From Cotesia glomerata (taxonomy: Eukaryota > Arthropoda > Insecta > Hymenoptera > Braconidae), in contig NC_058160.1 in the NCBI RefSeq assembly GCF_020080835.1, forward strand, positions 11,120,047-11,184,046: 64,000 nt of DNA, in the 5' to 3' direction. The notes below the pieces were generated by a model. The model saw only the letters and a list, made by a program, of their open reading frames with translations, ran no database searches and was not told the origin of the DNA. Positions within the stretch are counted from its first letter, which is position 1, and each line of letters begins with the position of its first letter. Made by a program: the position numbers and the translations under genes. Below are positions 34,705-44,861 of the stretch, piece after piece.

Positions 34705-36103
34705 TGTTATGTCCAGCGAGGTCACTAGATTGCTCGTAACGCCTCTTCTGGACTGAAGTGTGAGTTGTAGTCACGCGGGATCAATTTAAATTTGTTGTTG
34801 TTTATTAATTCAGTTTTTGATAATGGGATTTGTTAGATTAAATTAAGAAAAGGGAAACTTTAGTTAGGGGGACTGTTTTAAATGATAAATAAATAATTAT
34901 CAGAGAGCTTGATTTTATTCAGTGGTTTCATCTACAGCAAGTGCTCGGTTACGGCTCTCAGGGAGAAGTGTTATTACAAGGAGTCTCGGTTTTAGGTCCG
35001 AGTTTTCCAGTTTCACTTCCTCCCTCTCTGGTTCACACCAATACACTTAACATATACATGTCTTCATCTAACGTTTACAGAACGCATACAATAACATATA
35101 TTCGAATACACACTAATACTTATAACTTTTATATGTAGGTTTACTGTATACTAACTAGGTACCCACACACAGACATATGTGAGGGGCTGTCATGCTATCC
35201 TATATTATTCTTATACTTTAGATTCTTATATTTGTTAGTTACAATAGTTATTACTTTTGGTGTTTAACTAATTATTTCTACCCTTATTATTTATTATAAT
35301 ATTATTCTTAGTCAGTATTTTACTATTATTATTATAGTATTATAATTGCATGTATTATTGCTTATTAAATATTAACAAAGTTAGATTATAATATTTCTTT
35401 ATATATTTTTAGTGTTGCGGCTGTGGTCCGACTTGTGCCTTTTGTATCGCATTTGCCCTGTTCCTCACCTTTCTTTAGGCTCTAAAGACAGTGACATGGA
35501 AACCACAGGAAAAACCCATGTCGATACAAATATATACATCATATTAATATTAATATGAATCTATCATTATTTGGTTATTAATCCATATAAAAACTATCCT
35601 TTAGTTAAACTAAAACATTAATATTATTTAATAATTATAAGATATTCTAAAAGTATTTGTTTATTTATCTAACAAATGGTCCTAGTGTTGGTTGTTTTAA
35701 GGCTTTATGCTTTCTATTTCGTATTTATTATATCTCATAATTTGTGACCTCTTGAGAATATTTAGCTAAAATGATTTTAGTTAGAAAAACCCTTAATAAA
35801 ATGTTTAACACGTGTTTTCCTTTTTATGAGTTTTCACAAAGGTCTAGTTGTTAAGTAACACGTGTGCATTTTATTCAAGTACTTTTATAGTTCTGAGAAA
35901 TGTTGACAAAGTTAGTTGGTTGATTGTTTATTTAAAGGAGATTACTATACTTTAACTTATGTGCTACAACAATTTTTGTATATAAACAAAATGCATTATT
36001 TGTAATATATAATTTATTATAAATTAAGTTAAATAATTCAAATTATAGTGAATTTGCCGCGTAATGCATCAATTCGACATCTACTATATCATCGGATATA
36101 ACA
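34705..36103 (-). repeat. 5' LTR of the gypsy element
   Basis: Begins TGTTATGTCC at 34705 (plus-strand reading) and most likely ends GGATATAACA at 36103, giving 6-bp terminal inverted repeats TGTTAT/ATAACA and a length of 1399 bp. A primer-binding site lies directly on the internal side, as expected. The partner LTR is not visible, so the outer limit rests on the TG..CA ends and on length. A SINE fragment lies inside at 35412-35525. Confidence 0.65.
35412..35525 (-). mobile_element. SINE body fragment
   Basis: Matches 5740-5850 of the complete SINE: GGTCCGACTTGTGCCTTTTG, CCCTGTTCCTCACC and AAACCACAGGAAAAACCCAT. The tRNA head is absent. It sits within the presumed LTR. Confidence 0.65.
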
Positions 36104-36109
36104 TTTAAA

Positions 36110-36296
36110 CCAGTGGACTGGTGAACCGGTGAATTTGAGATAGGGGAAAAATGGCGCCGCGTCGTGACCGCGTGACTGAATTGTAGATGCTAGAGTCAGA
36201 GAGTCAGGTGACAGTTCCAAGTAAAATATCATGGTTGCTACATCGTTTAAAGAAATAGATCCGTGATAATTATTTAAATTTCAAAAACAATAATAA
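36110..36296 (+). repeat. Left TIR, 187 bp
   Basis: Matches 40979-41165 in inverted orientation with differences at only three positions (GAATTTGAG/GAATCTGAG, CATGGTTGC/CATGGCTGC and AGATCCGTG/AGATACGTG). Contains ATGGCGCCGCGTCGTGACCG and the near-palindrome CAGTGGACTGG. The transposase ATG lies 168 bp further in, so the TIR may hold the promoter. Confidence 0.95.
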
Positions 36297-36464
36297 AATT
36301 CAAAATAAACTTATGTCAGAGTTGAATTGACTGCAAATTTATTTCTGTATTAACGAGTCACGAAGAGTAATTATAAACAAGTGTTAGTTCTACTTAATTA
36401 AGTGAACAATAAATTCCAGTGTTTATAATTTTGGTGAAGTTATAGTTATTTTGAATTAATAATC

Positions 36465-37625
36465 ATGGCTGAAAATTACATAAAACATTATTTTTTGGAA
36501 GATTATAAAATCACAGACATTCGAGAATTATTGATGAAGAATCATGAAATATCAATGTCAATCAGTACAATTAAACGAATTTTAGCTAGATTGGGATTGA
36601 AGAGAAAAAATTTGCCTGAATCAAATATGAGAGATATAATTTCTGCTGCTGTTGAAGAGGTTCATTCATCTGGATATAACTTAGGATATCGAAGTTTGTG
36701 GAAAAAATTGAAATTGGAGTATAATCTGCAGGTGAAGCGAGATACTGTATATGAGATATTGAAAATACTAGATCCAGAAGGAATAGAAAATCGTTTTGGG
36801 AATAAACTTCGGAGACGACAATATCTTAGTCCTGGACCAAATTTTATGTGGCATCTTGATGGCTACGACAAATTGAAACAATTTGGATTTGCGATTCATG
36901 GTTGCGTAGATGGATTTTCTCGACAAGTTCTGTGGTTGGAGGTAGCAACGACAAATAATGATCCAGCCGTTACTGCGTATTATTATTTAAAAACTGTGAA
37001 GCAACTCAAATTATTACCGACAATTATCAGATGCGATAAAGGTTCCGAGAACGTACTGATTGGAGACTTGCAAATATGTTTGCGTACAAGACACACAGAT
37101 AAGCTTTCTGGAGAAAGAAGCTTCATCCAAGGTAAAAGTGTAAAAAATCAAAGAATTGAATCGTACTGGGGGCGAATGCGTCAACATACAGTTGATTTTT
37201 ACATACAATTATTCAAATCTATGGGAGAACGAGGTTTATTTGATGGTAGTAAATTACACATTAAGTGTATGCAGCTTTGTTTTGGTCTACTATTGAAATA
37301 TGATTTAGAAAATAATAAAAAGTTATGGAATGAACATCGCATAAGGCGACAAGCAGCCCAAAATCATCTTGGTGGACAACCCAACGTCTTATATCATTTA
37401 CCTCATTTGCATAATTGTAGAGATTACAAAAAAACTGTCAATGTTGATACTGTTGATCGACTTTTAAATGTCTTAACTAAAAAACCGCAAGTTTATGACC
37501 CGTCGATGAAGGAATTAGCTGAGCTTTTGATACCAGATTTTTCAATTCCTACTAATGCAACAGAAGCATTAAAGTTATATAAAAAAATTTTAAAAAGATG
37601 TACAGCATTTAAAAGACAACATTAG
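36465..37625 (+). CDS. Integrase-core (DDE) transposase
   Basis: A single-exon 386-residue ORF with good context at the ATG. Residues 1-50 form a helix-turn-helix region (ISMSISTIKRILARLGLKRK). From about residue 120 there is an rve-type catalytic core: MWHLDGYDKL with D132, IIRCDKGSEN with D191, and NQRIESYWGRMR with E232. The D-D spacing of 59 and D-E spacing of 41 are integrase-like and recall bacterial IS3 transposases. The enzyme would cut and join the element ends. No stop or frameshift occurs. It is convergent with the kinase gene, about 770 bp apart. Superfamily assignment (IS3EU-like) needs a profile search. Confidence 0.9.
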   Translation: MAENYIKHYFLEDYKITDIRELLMKNHEISMSISTIKRILARLGLKRKNLPESNMRDIISAAVEEVHSSGYNLGYRSLWKKLKLEYNLQVKRDTVYEILKILDPEGIENRFGNKLRRRQYLSPGPNFMWHLDGYDKLKQFGFAIHGCVDGFSRQVLWLEVATTNNDPAVTAYYYLKTVKQLKLLPTIIRCDKGSENVLIGDLQICLRTRHTDKLSGERSFIQGKSVKNQRIESYWGRMRQHTVDFYIQLFKSMGERGLFDGSKLHIKCMQLCFGLLLKYDLENNKKLWNEHRIRRQAAQNHLGGQPNVLYHLPHLHNCRDYKKTVNVDTVDRLLNVLTKKPQVYDPSMKELAELLIPDFSIPTNATEALKLYKKILKRCTAFKRQH

Positions 37626-38393
37626 AATGTCCATCACTTTTCAAATAGTTTATTATATTATATAAAAGATGTTTTTATAATAATTGGAAGGTTTTTAACA
37701 ATAAAATGAAATATTAAATTATGGGAATGAAAGTGTATGAAATTTTATTTATTTTCCATTGCAGGGGATACATTAAAGTTAAATGACAACGTCGTCATGT
37801 TTACTGTGAGTAATACTTATTAAAGTGGTTACAAACTTTTGATAAATATAAAAAGTACTAAAAATAAAGAGCTTCATATGAAAAATACAGAAAATTAATA
37901 TACTAGTAATAAAATATTTAATAGAACTTATTATTCCAGACAAATGCTTATAAATAATAGACTTGTTTTATGTTAATAATTTTTCACTAATGTACTGGAA
38001 TATTTTTACTGTCCGTAAAAGAAGTCTTTTGCTTATTTCAAAACAGTCTTGAAAATCATGTAATTACTAAGCATTATATTAATCTCTTCTGAATTCTAAA
38101 TATTCTACTCAGTATTGCAAAAATCACAAAAAAAAACGCTATCAACTTTTAGTTGAATTTTCAATATCAAATATTTTCTTATAAATATTAATAAACATTG
38201 TTACAGATGAACATGTATCAATAATAATGAAGTATTTATAACGTTAAATAGAATTGTAAATATCAACGTCATTATAACATTTCTATACTTTTGTCTTAGG
38301 TACAGTAGTTAAAAATAATATATTAAATACATTAAACATAAAAGCTTTGTAGCTACACCAATGAAATGTAGTCATTTAATATATTTATCGACT
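37626..38393. other. Convergent intergenic region of the transposon
   Basis: AT-rich DNA between the two stop codons. AATAAA-type words occur on both strands (for example CAATAAAATGAAA near 37700), suitable for the 3' ends of the two transcripts. No coding sequence seen. Confidence 0.5.
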
Positions 38394-40759
38394 TTAAATA
38401 ATATTTTGTAATTGAGACAATAAACGCTCAAACGTTTTAACCAATATTAATGCCGTTGGTCGCTTTGTTGGCTCATGATTGAAACAATCGCTTATAATTC
38501 CTTGTAAAACAGATGGTATATTTGTTAGATCCGGTTTCGATCCTTTCAATAATAATTCACGCAATGCGTGTGTTGTAAATTTAGGTTCGATAACCCAAAC
38601 CTGTCTTTCACAAAAAAGCTCGACTAGGCAACATGCCATAGCCCATACATCAGTCGGCTTAATTGCTGGTAAATTTTGAACGATTATTTCGGGTGCCATA
38701 AACATAGGAGTGCCTCGAAAATTATGGCCAACGGTAGTGTTTAATGGAGATGAGGAATCAATGTCAGAGATCTTACTGAGGCCTAAATCACATAATTTAA
38801 CCATCAGGTGCTCATTGACCAAAATGTTTTCAGGTTTAATATCTTTATGAATAATACTACAGGTTAATTCATGAAGATATGACACTGCTTGACATATTTG
38901 CAAACATATTTCATAATTTTCTTTTCTCTTCTGGGAGAATTCTACATTTTCAGGCCGATTGTTTATGAATTGTCGTAAGCTTTGACTTCTGAAGTACTCC
39001 ATTACAATATACCAATATTTGTCTGCGCAACAAGCTGCCATAAGAGAAATGATATTAGGATGTCGAACAGTGTCCAACACCTTCAGTTCTCGTATAAGAT
39101 ATTTTTTGTCTTCAGGTACTGGAATTTTCTTTACAGCTACACTTGATCCGTTTCTATTCCACTTGCATAGAATGACACATCCAAATGCTCCTCGGCCCAA
39201 AATCTTATCCGAAAACTTTATTTCCTCCTCGTCTATGACTGGAACACTTAATTCCAGGAGCTGTATATTATCGTACGATTTGGACAGGTTTTTTGTAGAT
39301 TCTGATTTACCATTAGAAGATGCAGATCGCTGGTTATAGGAACTTCCGTCGAGATATTGAACATCTGTGAAGACGTTTGAAGCAACACTTCTATTTTTAG
39401 AGGCAACAGCACTATCAATGTGTACAGATGATTTATTAGATGTTTGAGGATGTAAACGAAATTGTTTTGAAGTGACCGTGAAAACTGTTTTTTGCGACTG
39501 TGACTTACTTTTGTCTAAACTACCTCCAACGTTACACTGATTGTTAGAAGTTTTTTCCTGTAGAACTTTTCGTGGAGTTGACAATAGGCACAATCTCAAT
39601 TGAGTGTTCGTCTTTTTAATTTTATGAGAAAAGTCCCAAAACGAACATTTCTGACCTCGTGCATCAGTAAATTCATCAATAATTTGTTCATCATTAGTGG
39701 CTAATTGAATAATACTGTTATCCAATGTATTTTTATTTTTAGAAGATCTCATAGCTGCAATCGCCAACTTCCGAATTTCTTGAAAAGAATAGTCTTTGTT
39801 CCGATCTAGTTCCATTGTACGAATGCCTCCATATGCTCCTCGCTGCTGTTGATAATTACCAGAACATGTTTTTTCCCTCCAAATCACTTCAACAGACTTT
39901 TTTTTTACTCTTCTCGGCGCTACCTGGAAATAAATATGTTATACCAGCAAAATTATTTATTATAAAAATATTTTCTTAACAAAGTTAAATCTGATTTTCA
40001 ATAACATTTCTATCTCATAGACTTAAAAAAATAAGCTTTGAGCGCAAAATAATTTCTTTGCTAAAAGTTAATTAATTCATCATTATAAGTTATTTTATTT
40101 CAAAGACAAGATACATTCTTAATACAAAAAAATTTTCGTACAAGAAGTTTTTCTTTCTTTGCCATTAAAATTTATGAAAATGTACATATATATCTGTTAT
40201 TTGTAACCATCTTTAATGTAATAATTTTAATACTTTACATACTGAAATTGGGGGTGAATCCTGCAACCTAAGATTTTTACCAGCATTGCCTTCGACTTCG
40301 TCAATGAGATCCTCTATTCTTCTTTTTCGAGCTCCACTGTGATTGCTTTCTATAAATAATGAATAAATTAAATTAATGAATAAAGCAGATCTAGACCTTT
40401 AGAGATCTTTAAATGCCATGTTTTACAGCTTATTTTTGAAGATAGGTATTTCATAGACTGCTAATTATTTCGTAATTTTTTCCATCATATTATATGTTTT
40501 TTAGAAATTTAGTTTACTTTCAACTTTTATATAACTCACCTTTCAAGCAATCAGCATAGTGAATTTGATATTCAGTCACACCCGGGACCAATTCAAATTC
40601 GTTGTTGCACAGTTGTATACCACATTTTTTGTTTTTGTCTAAATAGGTTAAGCTACTTGCACCCGGGAAATAAGATCTAATTGTTTGTAAAGTTATTTTG
40701 TTTCTTTTTGTCGGTAATTTGACGCTAAATTTTGCGTCTGAAACTTGGATTGAATCCAT
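38394..40759 (-). CDS. TDP-43-N-terminal-like domain fused to a Ser/Thr kinase, transposon-borne
   Basis: Three exons, 40759-40540, 40349-40243 and 39923-38394, with donors GTGAGT and GTATGT and AG acceptors, join in frame to give 618 residues. Exon 1 (MDSIQVSDAKF...) has YFPGASSLTY and ends near YQIHYADC, the pattern of the TDP-43 N-terminal fold (there QFPGACGLRY...YVVNY). Exon 2 and early exon 3 hold basic patches (ARKRRIEDL, PRRVKKKS) that could act as nuclear signals. After a polar linker the kinase shows GRGAFG, AVKK lysine, RELK glutamate, IIHKDIKPEN, DLG and GTPMFMAPE, all in place. HKD replaces the commoner HRD. KPEN indicates Ser/Thr specificity. The upstream in-frame ATG at 40873 is probably in the 5' leader. 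Role unknown; phosphorylating the transposase or a host factor is speculation. Confidence 0.88.
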
Positions 40760-40978
40760 TTTTTTTTTTTTTAGCAGGGAAACTACTATACTGAAAATAC
40801 ACTCAAAAAAGCAAAAAAGCTTGTTTAAATTGTGTATCTTTCGAAGATCATGGTTATGTGTCGTCGATTTCAAAAGTATAATTCCACTTGGATATAAGTA
40901 TATTTTGAATATTATTATTCACTATTCTATATTTTCCGAAAAAAAAAATGATATTTCACATATAAATACACTAAACAA

Positions 40979-41165
40979 TTATTATTGTTTTTGAAATTTA
41001 AATAATTATCACGTATCTATTTCTTTAAACGATGTAGCAGCCATGATATTTTACTTGGAACTGTCACCTGACTCTCTGACTCTAGCATCTACAATTCAGT
41101 CACGCGGTCACGACGCGGCGCCATTTTTCCCCTATCTCAGATTCACCGGTTCACCAGTCCACTGG
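40979..41165 (-). repeat. Right TIR, 187 bp
   Basis: Inverted copy of 36110-36296. On the minus strand it leads into the kinase gene, whose ATG lies 219 bp inside. Both element genes therefore have equivalent upstream DNA and could share regulation. Confidence 0.95.
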
Positions 41166-41271
41166 TTTAAAATAAACTAGTAATTTTTTCACGTGGTACA
41201 CATGTCAAAAATAAACTTGAGGGGCACTACTTTCTTACAAGTCGGTGGTGAACCAACCAGGCTTCCGTAAG

Positions 41272-44054
41272 TATGTGCTGATAAAATTTAATAATTTCAA
41301 CTAAATAAATTGTTATAAGTGAATATAAATTAATTAATACGGTAAAATTAATTATGACCCACTGTTATAATATACAAATTAGTGAAAAAAAGTATCATAT
41401 AATTAAATAAAATTATACAACCTCAAAAAACCGTTCTGCTTACTGTAAACACATTCGGTAGTCTGGCGCTCCGTTTGCAACGGGATTTTTGAACGGAACT
41501 TGGCGCCAGATTCTACCGAATCTGTAGATCTACCGAATCTGTAGATAATGAGAAAGCTTCAAAAAACTCGTTGTAAGAAAAAAAAATTTTTCAAAAATTA
41601 TTGAAAAAGTTAAATTAAGTTGAGGGTACTTAGTTATAATAATAATTGAGTTTGAAAAATCTAAATTTAAAAACAATAGTCAGTCATAGCAAATGTGGGT
41701 TATGTTGACGGCAACGCCGTACATGGTAGGTCACGCGGGAAATTTAAAGCTTCAATGAAATAGGTTAAAAGAAATATCAAATAGGTTAAGAAAATTATTA
41801 TAAAATTGTTGTTATTTATTATAAAACATAACATAATTAAATAATCAATATTTTAATGCTTTAATATTTTAATAATTTTAATAGCATTACTTGTAAACAT
41901 AATACACACGTACACATCACAAACACGAATAGAGCAGTCAACGCATGCGCAACCGCGATAAAATTTATTGCGTTGCCAAACTTTTTAAAAAATATTTAAA
42001 ATTAAACTTATTATTTTATTCAAATTTAAAATAAATTATCAATTATTTGATAATAATGTAGTTATTTAATGCATAAAATATTATTTCAGTAAGCTAAATT
42101 TCATTAAATCACTAGTAAAAACTTGTTAAGTTTTCCGAAAGTACAGTCTCGAACAACATTAATCCTTCTCAAGTCACGTACTATAGTATAGCTATATATA
42201 TGCATTGTGAGATGAAATTCAGTGGACGGACTGTACGTCCTATACTTCCTTAAGCGCTTGAGCGGAACCGCGTTTTTTTTTTTTTCATTAAAAAATTAAT
42301 ATTTCGTAAATTATTGGTCGTAGAAACCGCGTTTTTTGGCTCATTTTGTTCTGTATTTAATTTTCTAAATTTCAGCCGCAACATGTCTCAACTACTTTTA
42401 CGTAGTTTCTGAGATATTTTAATTTAAAGCTCAACGCTAAAACGCTATTTTTTAAACAAAAAAAGCAACACTTCCCACATACACACAAACGTTCAAAATA
42501 TATTTCTAAGTATTTAAAAAAAAATATCCAAAATAGGACCACTTTGTCGGCAAGTCTTCAACAAACCGCTTTTTTTCCAGGTCGACTGGACCAATAGAAA
42601 CTTTTAGCCTTAATTAAAATTTAATTCAGTTGAAACAAGTTCCATAGTTATAGTGCTTTATATTTTTGGTTGAAAAAAATTTTATTATCCAAAAAATTTC
42701 ATTGTCAATACATAAAATATTTTAGCTTACTAAAATTTCTTGTCAGTATTAGAAAATATTAAATTGAAAAAGAAAAAAATTTTCCGACAGTTTTAAAAAA
42801 TTAAAACTTAAAAAAAAATTAAAATTAAAAATTAGCAGAAAAACTTTTTTACTGCATTAATAAATTAAAAGCTTTTTAAATTCAAGTTTTGCTAAAGAAT
42901 AGGGACTTATATAATAAAATAAATATTCTTTTAAATAAATAATAATAACAATAAAAGCCCTTCTCAAGTCCAACTAATCATTTTCATTTATCACGGAAAA
43001 CTTATATAAAATTTTCTTTTTAAGAGTTGTTATCTTTCCTTTAATCCAGTAATAACAATAACAATATAAATATTTTAAAATTTATAAGTTAGGAAAATTC
43101 ATATTTGAATATTTGAAATTGTCAAAATGTTACCGTCGGTAAACAAGAATTTTTGATCAACTGATACTAAATATTTCTATCTTACCCGCTTGTCGGATTG
43201 AATCGCATGGAAACGAATTGAAAAACAATGCTCTCAAAAAAAGGATTTGTTTGGATTGAAACGGATAGAAAGTCGAATCCGTTTCTATCCGTTTCCGTTT
43301 GGTGGGGGCATATCTTGCTATGACCATATTAGCCCTGATCAGGTCATACCAAGTTTGATATGGCCAATTTTCATATAAGGCCTGATATGAACGGCCCATA
43401 TCAGGTCTGATCAGAATATTTTTTTACGGGATGTGTTGTTTAATTTTTGTTTTCTAATTAAAGCTGCTAAATTTATACTTTATTATATTTTTTACTGATT
43501 TTATGAAGGTTAACGGTAATCGAACATACAAAAAACGCTCTTCATGTGATTTGTTTTGACAATAAATTTTGGATGGGAATAGTACGCCCATTTCTGTGAA
43601 TTTCACATAAATCTTAATAAAATGAGCTTCAAGTAACATTTTATACTTTTTATTTTTCCATGTTTCTAGCTTTCCAATCAAGTTGGCCGTACGAAAATTC
43701 AAAAAGTTTAGTCTTCAGAAATCTATTTCCATTTCGGATAGTAAGTGGTCTTTTTTGAATTTAAGTCAATGATACGCAGGATATAATTTATCATCATTAT
43801 CCACAGATTCGGTAGAATCTGGCGCCAAGTTCCGTTCAAATCCGTTGTAAACGGAGCGCCAGACTACCGACTGTGTTTACTGTAAGCAGAACGGTATTTC
43901 GAGGTTGCAAAATTTTATTTAATTATATGGTTCTCCTTTTTCCAAAATGATATATTATAAAAGTAATTTATACTTTATTTTACTGATATTAATTAATTAT
44001 AATCAATTATAACACTTAATTCACTTAAAATTATTAAATTTTATCAGCACAAAC
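41272..44054. mobile_element. Non-coding DNA element with ~270-bp TIRs
   Basis: Bases 41272-41550 match 43790-44054 inverted: TGTGCTGATAAAATTTAATAA at the outer end, CATATAATTAAATAAAATT, CCGTTCTGCTTACTGTAAAC, TAGTCTGGCGCTCCGTTT and GGCGCCAGATTCTACCGAAT. The 2.2-kb interior has no ORF of note. The outer limits are uncertain by a few bases and no target duplication was confirmed. Superfamily unknown; it is a non-autonomous element. Confidence 0.7.
43290..43435. repeat. GATCAGG-rich repeat copy
   Basis: Several CTGATCAGGTC/GCCTGATATG blocks, ending TCTGATCAGAATATTTTTTT. The same words occur at 55810-56047, 57446-57555 and 59745-60010. It lies inside the long-TIR element. Confidence 0.6.
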
Positions 44055-44339
44055 TATAGTAAGCCCAGAAATTTCGATCCTGACTTTTTTTCGATGGGGA
44101 ATATCAGTGCCACAGACTAGATAAAATAAAAATGTGTAGTAATCCTTCTTATAGACACGCAACTACAGTAAAAAAAAGTGATTCATAGCTTGCATCTATG
44201 GCCGCCAGGGTGCACTGGAATTACATCTACATAAACTGTAGCTTCAAGGGGATAGTTTGCAGTAAAAAATGCAGTCAACACGAGATTTAAGTTGTTATCA
44301 ATTGTAAATTTTCATTATAATTACAAAAAATACTAAAAC

Positions 44340-44861
44340 CCGAACAAAAACAGTTTCACTGTAAAAAAAGTCGCGCCAAGTCCACGTTCATAAGACTATT
44401 AGGAAAAAAAATTTTTTTTTTCTTTACAAAAAGATACAAAATAAAAAAATAAAAAAAATCCGAGTAACCGATATGATTGTTTATGATTTTCGGAAATTAA
44501 AAAAAATTTTTTTGTAAATTTAAAAATTAAAAAAAAATTTTAGAACGTACTTGGTGTGCGTCATTGTGTATTTCAATTTTTTTTAAAGTCCTAGTAAATA
44601 GATTTTACGAATTTCATTAAAAGTAAAATATTTTGCAACCGCGCACACTAAATACGTTCTAAAATTTTTTTTTAATTTTTAAATTTACAAAAAAATTTTT
44701 TTTAATTTCCGAAAATCATAAACAATCATATCGGTTACTCGGATTTTTTTATTTTTTTATTTTGTATCTTTTTGTAAAGAAAAAAAAAATTTTTTTTCCT
44801 AATAGTCTTATGAACGTGGACTTGGCGCGACTTTTTTTACAGTGAAACTGTTTTTGTTCGG
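44340..44861. repeat. 522-bp near-perfect palindrome (foldback)
   Basis: Starts CCGAACAAAAACAGTTTCAC and ends with its reverse complement. Arms of roughly 200 bp match almost throughout (GTCGCGCCAAGTCCACGTTC, AATCATATCGGTTACTCGG and others) around a spacer of about 100 bp. No ORF. Likely a foldback-type MITE; no target duplication identified. Confidence 0.75.

Larger units (their letters stand above)
28112..36103 (-). mobile_element. Ty3/gypsy LTR retrotransposon, decayed, 3' LTR lost in gap
   Basis: Minus-strand order: 5' LTR (36103-34705), primer-binding site, leader, gag, CCHC knuckle, protease, RT, RNase H, a macro-like spacer, integrase. RNase H before integrase and the YLDD RT place it in Ty3/gypsy. 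Reading frames are broken in gag, between gag and protease, in RT, and near 29398. No env is recognised between integrase and the gap. It is an old copy and cannot be active as it stands. Confidence 0.88.
36110..41165. mobile_element. Intact-looking DNA transposon with transposase and TDP-43-like/kinase gene
   Basis: A 5,056-bp unit with ends CCAGTGGACTGGTGAACC and its reverse complement. The TIRs run 187 bp (36110-36296 and 40979-41165) with three mismatches. TTTAAA flanks both ends (36104-36109 and 41166-41171); because that word is palindromic, a 6-bp TTTAAA or a 4-bp TTAA duplication cannot be told apart. Inside are two open, convergent genes. The DDE protein has an integrase (rve) core reminiscent of IS3-type transposases, so an IS3EU-like assignment is offered as inference. 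Near-identical TIRs and intact frames suggest recent movement. Confidence 0.9.

Noticed and set aside
34941..35138. 65-codon plus-strand frame
   Set aside because: It falls in the gypsy LTR and shows no conserved motif.
38394..39887. Treating the kinase as an ordinary host gene
   Set aside because: It lies wholly within the 187-bp TIRs, convergent with the transposase, and its upstream exons also fall inside the element.
40760..40873. Upstream in-frame ATG of the kinase-fusion gene
   Set aside because: The 38 extra residues are hydrophobic and end in a poly-lysine run from an A-tract; the TDP-43-like fold starts naturally at MDSIQ, so the later ATG at 40759 was preferred.
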